A stretch of DNA of 11,662 bases from CAYRIY01 sp964424335 (GTDB lineage: Bacteria > Bacillota > Limnochordia > DTU080 > RSA5), in assembly GCA_964424335.1 (NCBI GenBank), contig CAYRIY010000107.1, forward strand, positions 1 through 11,662, read 5' to 3'. Below the pieces are notes generated by a model. That model did not search any database. It was not told where the DNA came from and saw only the letters and a program-made list of their open reading frames with translations. The position numbers were made by a program, and so were the translations under genes. Below are positions 6,582 to 11,662 of this stretch, piece after piece (the stretch's first letter is position 1; the number at the start of each line of letters is the position of its first letter).

Positions 6582-7871
6582 GTGGAAAGAGGAAAGTTGG
6601 TGTTTCTCTGCCTGACGCTGGTGGGAGTGTTGACGTTGGGGTCGTCAATGGGAGCTTGGGCCGAAGAGCGAGTCAAGATCACCTACATGTTTTGGGGCGA
6701 TCCGGTCGGCCTTGGCCTCGTGGCCGCCAAGGCCGCGTTTGAAGCAGCTAACCCGGATATTGAGGTCGAGCTTCTGGAACAGTCCGCAGGGTACAAAGAC
6801 CAACTACGGGTGTACATTGTGGGAGGAACGGCCCCCGACGTGTTTGCGCTCGACCACCAGGACGTGGTGGAGTATGTCCGCAACGGTTGGGCCGCCGACT
6901 TGACCACCTACATCGAGCGGTCGCCTGATTTCAAGGTGGAGGAGTTTCTGCCACCCGTCCGCGACATTGGAACCGTTGACGGGATGGAAGTCGGATTTCC
7001 AAACGGCACGGCGACCAACATGTACTACTTCAATCAGGACCTCTTCGTGGAGTCTGGTTTGGAGACGCCGCTCGAGTTGTACCAGCGTGACGCATGGACC
7101 TGGGAGGCGTTTCGCGAGGCGGCTCGCCGGAATATGCGCTATGACTCTAGCGGTAATCCGATCACTTGGGGCGCGTCCGTACACCTTGGGGACACGTTGT
7201 CCCGCGGCTGGATTTGGTCGAACGGCGGCCTCGAGGTCGACGATGTGAAGAATCCTACGGTAGCGCTTTGGGATCGACCCGAAGCGGTCGAAGCCCTCGA
7301 CTTTATGCAGCGGATGATCCACGACGACGAAGTGGCCATAAGGGAAGGGAGCACCACGAACGGGTTTTTGAATGGCACGTTAGCGATGTATGCCAGGTGG
7401 AACAGTGCATTCCCCCTCCATGCCCAGGCGCCGTTTGAGTGGGGGATCGTCCCGTATCCAAAGGGCCCCTCGGCTCAAGGAAGGTACGCCGCAGACCTCA
7501 CCGCGGCTTTGGCCGCGATGTCCCCTTCGACCAAGCACCCTGAAGAAGCATGGAAATGGATTGCATTCATTAGCAGTTATGAGGGGAATGTCTTCCGCCT
7601 CGAAGCAAGCGGCGGCATACCAAGTCGCGCCGCCTTTACCGAGCGGGAGATCGCGATGTATCAACCCGACAACTTGATCAATCCGGAGATGCTTTTCCTA
7701 CCGTTGCAAATCGGTCAGTCTCGCATCATGGCTCCCAATCAAGGCGACATCTGGCGCGCGGCCTATGCCGAGCTCGCCAAGATCTTCAACAATGAGGTGC
7801 CGGCGTCGATCGGCGCGGCGTCCGCCGCGGCGATGGCCAATGCCGTGATCGCCGGTGGAGCCGTCGATTAA
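6582..7871 (+). CDS. ABC transporter extracellular substrate-binding protein (family 1, sugar/CUT1-like)
   Basis: The 429-residue product starts with a Sec signal peptide: MERGK, a hydrophobic core (about 6-22) and a likely signal peptidase I cut after Ala27 (GAWA before EE). The mature part looks like family 1 solute-binding proteins, with VKITYMFWGDP at the first strand, GTAPDVFALDHQDVVEYVRNG near 85-105, and the later EEAWKWIAFISS and GGIPSR segments typical of sugar binders. It would capture an oligosaccharide or sugar derivative outside the membrane and hand it to a permease. GTG 6582 follows GGGAGG (6564-6569) by 12 bases; TTG 6570 is an alternative. An upstream ATG at 6534 lies in the operator and lacks a good ribosome site. 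No lipobox cysteine is placed at the cleavage site. No permease gene is adjacent in this window. Confidence 0.87.
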   Translation: MERGKLVFLCLTLVGVLTLGSSMGAWAEERVKITYMFWGDPVGLGLVAAKAAFEAANPDIEVELLEQSAGYKDQLRVYIVGGTAPDVFALDHQDVVEYVRNGWAADLTTYIERSPDFKVEEFLPPVRDIGTVDGMEVGFPNGTATNMYYFNQDLFVESGLETPLELYQRDAWTWEAFREAARRNMRYDSSGNPITWGASVHLGDTLSRGWIWSNGGLEVDDVKNPTVALWDRPEAVEALDFMQRMIHDDEVAIREGSTTNGFLNGTLAMYARWNSAFPLHAQAPFEWGIVPYPKGPSAQGRYAADLTAALAAMSPSTKHPEEAWKWIAFISSYEGNVFRLEASGGIPSRAAFTEREIAMYQPDNLINPEMLFLPLQIGQSRIMAPNQGDIWRAAYAELAKIFNNEVPASIGAASAAAMANAVIAGGAVD

Positions 7872-7880
7872 GGACTCGGG

Positions 7881-7921
7881 AGCGTGCTTGCAACGCTGCC
7901 AAGGTGCGCTGCAAGCACGCT
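7881..7921 (+). terminator. Stem-loop after the binding-protein gene, 12-bp perfect stem, no U-tract
   Basis: AGCGTGCTTGCA (7881-7892) pairs perfectly with TGCAAGCACGCT (7910-7921) across a 17-base loop. It begins nine bases after the stop codon. The bases that follow (ACTCAACCCG) are not T-rich, so this is not a textbook intrinsic terminator. It could be a Rho-assisted end or a 3' stabilising hairpin like those often found after binding-protein genes. Confidence 0.5.
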
Positions 7922-8147
7922 ACTCAACCCGTTTCTGCTGCCTTACAAGGTTCGTGTCACAAGGTCGCTGATATGCCTCCGTTTTCCATTAGACTCGAGG
8001 TCCCCGTGCATGACGAAAGCCGCCTAACGGCTGGCAACGCCGTGGGGAGGAAGTCTGTCCTCACTTCGGGAAGCGATATATTTGGCGCTACGCTTGAGCG
8101 CCGGACTCATCGTTGAAAGTTGAACAGTTGCAAGTGAGGCGAGAGAA
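7922..8147. other. Non-coding gap with a run of small stem-loops before the HD-domain gene
   Basis: No convincing gene is present; the one open frame here (7904-8116) has no recognisable motif. Three short inverted repeats occur in order: AGCCG/CGGCT (8018-8022 with 8028-8032), GAGGA/TCCTC (8047-8051 with 8058-8062) and GGCGCT/AGCGCC (8084-8089 with 8097-8102). They could belong to a structured leader of the gene at 8148, but I recognise no known riboswitch class and each stem is only five or six pairs. Confidence 0.3.
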
Positions 8148-8720
8148 ATGAGTACCACTGCTATGGCGGTCGATCGAGAGGCGGCCTGGAACCTGTTGTG
8201 TGCATGGACCCAGAGCGATGCATTGCGAAAGCACGCCCTAGGCGTCGAGGCGTCGATGAGAGCGTACGCGAAAAAGCTCGGCGGCGACGAAGAACTGTGG
8301 GCCGTCACCGGGCTCCTGCACGACTTGGATTACGAGAAACACCCCACCAAGGAAGAGCACCCGTTCAAGGGCGTCGAGGCCTTGCGGGAGGCGGGCTACC
8401 CCGAAGAGATGCTCGATGCGATCCTCGGGCACGCGTCTTACTCAGGCGTCCCAAGGGAGTCGCTCATGGCCAAGGCCCTTTTCGCGGTCGACGAACTCTC
8501 AGGCTTTGTGGTCGCCGTTGCATTGGTTCGACCTTCAAAGAAACTGGAAGACGTCACGGTGAAATCCGTGAAGAAAAAGCTGAAGGAAAAAAGCTTCGCC
8601 AAAGGCTGTGACCGCGAGGAGATCGCCCAAGGCGCGCAGGAACTCGGAGTCGACATGGATGAGCACATCCAAACGATCATCACTGCGCTGCAGGGGATCT
8701 CGGACGAACTAGGCCTATAG
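8148..8720 (+). CDS. HD-domain hydrolase (predicted metal-dependent phosphohydrolase)
   Basis: The 190-residue protein is a compact HD-domain protein of the kind annotated as predicted HD-superfamily hydrolase (COG2316-like). The metal set is visible: His29 (RKHALGVEASM), the His58-Asp59 doublet (GLLHDLDYEKHP), the accessory His71 and His95, and Asp115 (LFAVDELSGF). The lysine-rich stretch KSVKKKLKEKSFAKG (139-153) follows the core, a feature I associate with this subgroup. Such proteins are expected to cleave phosphomonoesters or phosphodiesters of nucleotides, but no substrate can be read from the sequence. ATG 8148 is preceded by a modest purine-rich site (GAGGCGAGAG, 8135-8144); ATG 8163 is a possible internal start. 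It is separated by 276 bases from the binding-protein gene and is convergent with folE, so it is probably its own transcription unit. Confidence 0.85.
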   Translation: MSTTAMAVDREAAWNLLCAWTQSDALRKHALGVEASMRAYAKKLGGDEELWAVTGLLHDLDYEKHPTKEEHPFKGVEALREAGYPEEMLDAILGHASYSGVPRESLMAKALFAVDELSGFVVAVALVRPSKKLEDVTVKSVKKKLKEKSFAKGCDREEIAQGAQELGVDMDEHIQTIITALQGISDELGL

Positions 8721-8733
8721 GCGTTTTAAAGCG

Positions 8734-8760
8734 CCGCTCTGGAGATCTCCTCGAGAGCGG
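8734..8760. terminator. Inverted repeat between convergent HD-hydrolase and folE genes
   Basis: CCGCTCT (8734-8740) pairs perfectly with AGAGCGG (8754-8760); the loop holds the palindrome GGAGATCTCC. It fills the 52-base gap between two convergent stop codons. On the minus strand the stem is followed by CGCTTTAAAACG, a short T-then-A run; on the plus strand no T-run follows. It is a plausible shared transcription end, weaker than the one at 11165-11194. Confidence 0.45.
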
Positions 8761-8772
8761 GCCCATCGAGCA

Positions 8773-9339
8773 TCACGACCCGTTGATGATCAAAGAAAAG
8801 GCTTCGAGACGGGTCTTTTCATCGGTACGAAATATGCCGCGGACAGCGGACGTAATCGTCTTGTGGCCCGGCTTTTGAATGCCGCGCATGCTCATGCACA
8901 TGTGTTCGGCTTCCACCACGACGGCGACGCCTCGAGGGCTCAGCCGCTCGACCAGTGCGTTTGCGACTTGGCTCGTAAGCCGTTCTTGCATCTGAGGCCG
9001 GCGGGCGGCGCCCTCCACGACGCGGGCAAGCTTGGAAAGACCGGTCACCCTGCCGGAACACGGTATGTAAGCGACGTGCGCCTTGCCCCAAAAGGGGAGC
9101 AGGTGATGCTCGCACATCGAGTAAAACCAAATATCGCGCACGAGGATCATCTCGTCGTACTCTTCGGTGAAAAGTGTCTCGAGTGGCTTGCTAATGTCTT
9201 CGTGAAGCCCCCAAAACAGGTCCTCGTACATCTGAGCGACGCGCCGCGGCGTCTCTTTTAGGCCTTCTCGGTCGGGATCTTCGCCGATGGCTTCGAGAAT
9301 GAGGCGAACAGCCTCTTGGATCTTCGGTTTATCAACCAT
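8773..9339 (-). CDS. folE: GTP cyclohydrolase I (FolE)
   Basis: The protein (188 residues from the chosen start) is the type I GTP cyclohydrolase, which converts GTP to 7,8-dihydroneopterin triphosphate, the first step of tetrahydrofolate synthesis. Signatures are EDPDREGLKETPRRVA near the N-terminus, SMCEHHLLPFWGKAHVAYIP with zinc ligands Cys76 and His79, VTGLSKLARVVEGAARRPQMQERL, and EAEHMCMSMRGIQKPG with the third zinc ligand Cys148. Length matches the family. Two consecutive ATG codons are available: GGAGG (complement of 9346-9350) lies three bases from the first (9342) and six from the second (9339), so the second is preferred. The gene is divergent from the Spx/ArsC-like gene and convergent with the HD hydrolase; no other folate gene is in the window. 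Confidence 0.97.
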   Translation of the reverse strand: MVDKPKIQEAVRLILEAIGEDPDREGLKETPRRVAQMYEDLFWGLHEDISKPLETLFTEEYDEMILVRDIWFYSMCEHHLLPFWGKAHVAYIPCSGRVTGLSKLARVVEGAARRPQMQERLTSQVANALVERLSPRGVAVVVEAEHMCMSMRGIQKPGHKTITSAVRGIFRTDEKTRLEAFSLIINGS

Positions 9340-9465
9340 CATTGTCCTCCAGTGTTTATGATCGAAAGATCAAAATCCGTCCACGCGGACGCATCAGTTC
9401 GCCTGGGCATGTCTTCCTAAGAAAATACCATGAATCTACAGAAGGGGAAAGGGGTTACGGCGTTC

Positions 9466-9822
9466 GTGGCCAAATGGCTTTTCTACTCATATCCAAGTTG
9501 CTCGACGTGTCGAGACGCTGAACGCTGGCTTTCACAGGAAGGAATCGACTACGAGCGAGTGCACATCTACAACGATCCGCCGGACCGAGCGACGCTGCAA
9601 CGTCTTGCATCACTTCTGCCCGGGGGCGTGGCCGATCTCATCTCGACACGCGGCCGAGCCTATCGTGAACTGGGCCTCGCCGACAAGAGCCTAAGCCCGC
9701 AAGAATGGCTCGACATGATTGAACAGCACCCGCGCCTCTTGCGCCGGCCGATCATCACCGACGGCCAAAAGGTGTTGGTCGGTTACAAACAGGCGGAATA
9801 CGAGGAGAGCGTGAGGTCTTAA
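9466..9822 (+). CDS. Spx/ArsC-like thioredoxin-fold protein
   Basis: From GTG 9466 the product is 118 residues, the usual size of the ArsC/Spx/YffB family. It starts MAKWLFYSYPSCSTCRDAERWL, a thioredoxin-fold strand followed by a Cys12-x-x-Cys15 pair, and carries LRRPIITDG (about 92-100), the conserved basic patch and cis-proline segment of the family. CxxC is a feature of redox-sensing Spx, while arsenate reductases of this fold use a single cysteine with a downstream arginine triad; I cannot choose between a redox regulator and a reductase. The purine-rich run AAGGGGAAAGGGG (9442-9454) ends 11 bases before GTG 9466. ATG 9430 would add 12 residues and lacks a ribosome site. The stop codon ends two bases before the start of the next gene, so the two are probably translated together. 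Confidence 0.85.
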   Translation: MAKWLFYSYPSCSTCRDAERWLSQEGIDYERVHIYNDPPDRATLQRLASLLPGGVADLISTRGRAYRELGLADKSLSPQEWLDMIEQHPRLLRRPIITDGQKVLVGYKQAEYEESVRS

Positions 9823-9824
9823 TC

Positions 9825-11060
9825 GTGCTTGTACGCGATCCGGTTCACGGGGACATCGAGCTTTCAGCCGAGGAGCGAGGCCTGCTTGAGTGCGGCGCTG
9901 TCCAGCGGCTGCGCTACATTCGCCAGCTTGGCACGGCCCATCTAGTTTATCCCGGATGCACCCACACGCGTTTCGATCATTCATTGGGAACGTTGCACGC
10001 CGCCCAGAAAATCCTCGCCGCCCTCGAAAAAAAAGGGCATAAGCCGACCAAAGACGAGGCGCGCGCCATCAGAATGGCGGCCCTCGTCCACGACGTGTCG
10101 CACATTCCGTTCGGCCACACGTTCGAAGACGAGCGAAAAGTGTTCCCTCGCCACGACACGCCGGGGCGGCTTGCCCGGTTCTTGCTCGAGGGCGAGTTGG
10201 GGGAGCGCTTGGAGCGGTACGGCGTTGGTAGGACCGTGTTCGAGCTGATCACTAACCCGCACGATTGGCGGGGGCAGGTGATCAGCGGGACGATCGACGC
10301 CGACCTCCTCGATTACCTTCGAAGGGATTCGTACTTTGCGGGTCTTTCGCAGCAGTATGATGAGCGAGTGTTCACGTACTTTTGCATCGAAGGCGACCAG
10401 CTCGCCGTCGATCTCACCAAGAGGGGCCTAGAGCGGTACGACGCTCGTTCGGAAATTACCCACCTTCTGCGGATGAGGTACTTTCTCACCGAGCGCGTCT
10501 ACTTTCATCATGCGAAAGTGATCTCCGGCGCTATGGTGAGCAAAGCGCTGGAGCTCGTAGTAGAGCAGGGCGCGACCGAAGCGGATCTCTATGACAAAGG
10601 CGACGAGACGCTTCTATTATTTTTGCGAGAACGCGGATCTCGGGAAGTTGGCGAATTGGTCGACGGCGTGCGGCTGCGCCGGCTGTACAAGCGGGCGTTT
10701 GCGGTGACCTACGACGGAGCGTCCGAGGAGATTCGAGACGGATTGGTCGCTCGTTTTCATGCGGACATCCGCCAGAGGCGGGCGCTCGAGCGTGAAATCG
10801 CCGAGCGGGCCGGCGTCTTGCCCCATGAGGTGATCGTCTATGCGCCGGCCAAATCGGCCTTGAAAGAAGCCTCGATATTAGCCCGTCTGCCTGGGGGCGT
10901 TCAACGACTGAGCGAAGTTCGCCACCTGGAACTTGACGCTCTGAGAGAGCAGTACGCCCGCATTTGGAGGTTCTGGGTGTTTGGACCCGAGGGAAAGGAG
11001 CAGGCCATCGGCCGAGCCGCCGAGGAAGCATTGAACTTGCCGAACGAGCTCATGCGATAG
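9825..11060 (+). CDS. HD-superfamily phosphohydrolase (COG1078, dNTPase/SAMHD1-like)
   Basis: The 411-residue protein starts LVRDPVHGDIEL, typical of the COG1078 family. HD-domain metal residues are seen in order: His52 (THTRFDHSLGT), His89-Asp90 (AALVHDVSHIPFGHTFED, with His93 and His98 nearby) and the aspartates of GTIDADLLDYLRRDSYF (158-168). Relatives include SAMHD1-like and bacterial dNTP triphosphohydrolases, so hydrolysis of nucleotides in the cytosol is likely, but the substrate is not proven. The C-terminal third (about 290-411) is charged and helical, fitting the family's C-terminal extension. GTG 9825 has GTGAGG (9811-9816) eight bases upstream and begins two bases after the preceding TAA. 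The unit ends before a small tandem repeat and the strong terminator at 11165-11194. Confidence 0.92.
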   Translation: MLVRDPVHGDIELSAEERGLLECGAVQRLRYIRQLGTAHLVYPGCTHTRFDHSLGTLHAAQKILAALEKKGHKPTKDEARAIRMAALVHDVSHIPFGHTFEDERKVFPRHDTPGRLARFLLEGELGERLERYGVGRTVFELITNPHDWRGQVISGTIDADLLDYLRRDSYFAGLSQQYDERVFTYFCIEGDQLAVDLTKRGLERYDARSEITHLLRMRYFLTERVYFHHAKVISGAMVSKALELVVEQGATEADLYDKGDETLLLFLRERGSREVGELVDGVRLRRLYKRAFAVTYDGASEEIRDGLVARFHADIRQRRALEREIAERAGVLPHEVIVYAPAKSALKEASILARLPGGVQRLSEVRHLELDALREQYARIWRFWVFGPEGKEQAIGRAAEEALNLPNELMR

Positions 11061-11064
11061 GATG

Positions 11065-11162
11065 GCTTGCAATACGCAGCATGGCTCACAATACGTGGAT
11101 TCGCCTGCGACACGCAGGACGGCCTGAATAGCTCGCAACACGTAGAATAGCTTGCAGTGAGC
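11065..11162. repeat. Degenerate 19-bp tandem repeat array (about five copies plus a truncated one)
   Basis: Copies begin at 11065, 11084, 11103, 11122 (only nine bases kept), 11131 and 11150 (partial, running into the terminator). The 15-base core reads GCTTGCAATACGCAG, GCTCACAATACGTGG, GCCTGCGACACGCAG and GCTCGCAACACGTAG in the four full copies, consensus about GCYYGCAAYACGYRG. Spacing is exactly 19 bases except where copy four is shortened to nine. It lies wholly between the stop codon at 11060 and the terminator and codes for nothing recognisable. Confidence 0.7.
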
Positions 11163-11164
11163 AA

Positions 11165-11194
11165 AAAGGCTGTTCCCATGCGGGAACAGCCTTT
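11165..11194. terminator. Strong bidirectional intrinsic terminator
   Basis: AAAGGCTGTTCCC (11165-11177) pairs perfectly over 13 bases with GGGAACAGCCTTT (11182-11194) around an ATGC loop. On the plus strand the stem runs into TTTCTT; on the minus strand it runs into TTTTTGC. It sits between the HD phosphohydrolase (plus) and the acetyl-CoA synthetase (minus) and can end both transcripts. Confidence 0.92.
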
Positions 11195-11200
11195 CTTGGA

Positions 11201-11239
11201 ATGAACGCTCGAGATGAACGCCTCGAGATGTATGCCTAG
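11201..11239. repeat. Short direct repeat beside the terminator
   Basis: ATGAACGCTCGAG (11201-11213) is followed directly by ATGAACGCCTCGAG (11214-11227), identical apart from one inserted C, and then by a decayed third copy ATGTATGCCTAG (11228-11239). It is non-coding and lies 3' of the acetyl-CoA synthetase stop codon, within the region its transcript would cover before the terminator. Confidence 0.5.
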
Positions 11240-11286
11240 CCATAACCTCTTCGCCGTGAACCGTTCTAGCTCACCCTTCGACAAGG

Positions 11287-11662
11287 TCAGTCTTCGAGCG
11301 TCGACGTGTCTCCTACCGGTTGGCCCAGCTCCTGAGCCTTGAGGAGCCGTCGCATGATCTTGCCGCTTCTCGTTTTGGGAAGCTTGTCGACGACCTCGAT
11401 CTCGTCGGGCACGGAGATGGGTCCCACGTTCTTTCGAATGAACTGCTTGAGCTCCGTGATGAGATCGTCGCTTGCCTGAACCCCTTGGGCGAGGATGACA
11501 AACGCCTTGATGCTCTCGCCGGTCACCTCGTGAGGCTTGCCGATGACGGCCGCCTCGACGACGGCGTCGTGCTCGACGAGGGCGCTCTCGATCTCCATGC
11601 TGCCGAGGCGGTGTCCGGCCTTGTTGATGACGTCATCGACGCGGCCTTGGATCCAAAAGTAC
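11287..11662 (-). CDS. acsA: Acetyl-CoA synthetase, C-terminal part (5' end outside window)
   Basis: An open frame on the minus strand enters from the right edge and ends at TGA 11289-11287, giving the last 125 residues of an AMP-forming acyl-CoA synthetase. GRVDDVINKAGHRLGSMEIE is the hinge and C-terminal-domain entry of the ANL superfamily. VDKLPKTRSGKIMRRLLKA holds the catalytic, acetylation-sensitive lysine of the SGK motif, and the tail GQPVGDTSTLED closely matches acetyl-CoA synthetases. The enzyme activates acetate to acetyl-CoA through acetyl-AMP. An internal ATG at 11598 is not the true start because the GRxDDVI motif lies before it. Another short-chain (propionyl) acyl-CoA synthetase cannot be fully excluded from this part alone. 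Confidence 0.88.
   Translation of the reverse strand, partial: YFWIQGRVDDVINKAGHRLGSMEIESALVEHDAVVEAAVIGKPHEVTGESIKAFVILAQGVQASDDLITELKQFIRKNVGPISVPDEIEVVDKLPKTRSGKIMRRLLKAQELGQPVGDTSTLED

Noticed and set aside
150..7893. The word GCTTGCAA in three non-coding places (150-157, 7886-7893, 11065-11072) as a dispersed element
   Set aside because: Only eight bases match, flanks do not extend, and its complement also occurs inside a coding region near 1793; chance is sufficient.
7904..8116. 70-codon plus-strand open frame after the binding-protein gene
   Set aside because: It starts inside the loop of the 7881-7921 stem-loop, has no ribosome site or family likeness and is probably chance.

Overview
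The window looks like chromosomal DNA of a moderately GC-rich (high 50s percent, judged by eye) bacterium. Strong GGAGG-type ribosome binding sites, frequent GTG starts and the FolE, Spx/ArsC-like and AcsA types suggest a Bacillota relative, for example an Alicyclobacillus-like lineage. That placement is inference only. No rRNA, tRNA, CRISPR array, transposase or phage gene was seen.

Left part (2-5658, all plus strand). After the tail of an unidentified gene (ends at 70) and a 234-base control region come five closely packed enzyme genes: a beta-decarboxylating hydroxyacid dehydrogenase (305-1450), an amidohydrolase-2 TIM-barrel hydrolase (1440-2231), a Gfo/Idh/MocA oxidoreductase (2279-3286), a glycoside-hydrolase-like TIM-barrel protein (3320-4447) and a beta-lactamase-fold serine hydrolase (4480-5658). 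None has a signal peptide. They read as an intracellular route for an imported, probably sugar-acid- or glycoside-derived, compound whose identity cannot be read from the sequence.

Middle (5758-7921). A GntR/FCD regulator is followed by a secreted ABC sugar-type substrate-binding protein. The leaders of the dehydrogenase gene and the binding-protein gene carry the same tandem 9-bp element (TGTAYACAT twice, 15 of 18 bases identical). The neighbouring regulator is the natural candidate to bind it and link uptake to catabolism. No permease or ATPase gene follows; a 12-bp perfect stem-loop closes the unit.

Right part (8148-11662) is housekeeping-like: an HD-domain hydrolase, convergent folE (GTP cyclohydrolase I, minus strand), an Spx/ArsC-like protein almost touching a large HD-superfamily phosphohydrolase, a small degenerate 19-bp tandem repeat array, a strong bidirectional terminator, and the C-terminal end of acetyl-CoA synthetase (minus strand) running off the right edge.

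The most interesting content is the operator-linked catabolic cassette with its solitary binding protein, and the intergenic tandem repeat near 11065-11162.
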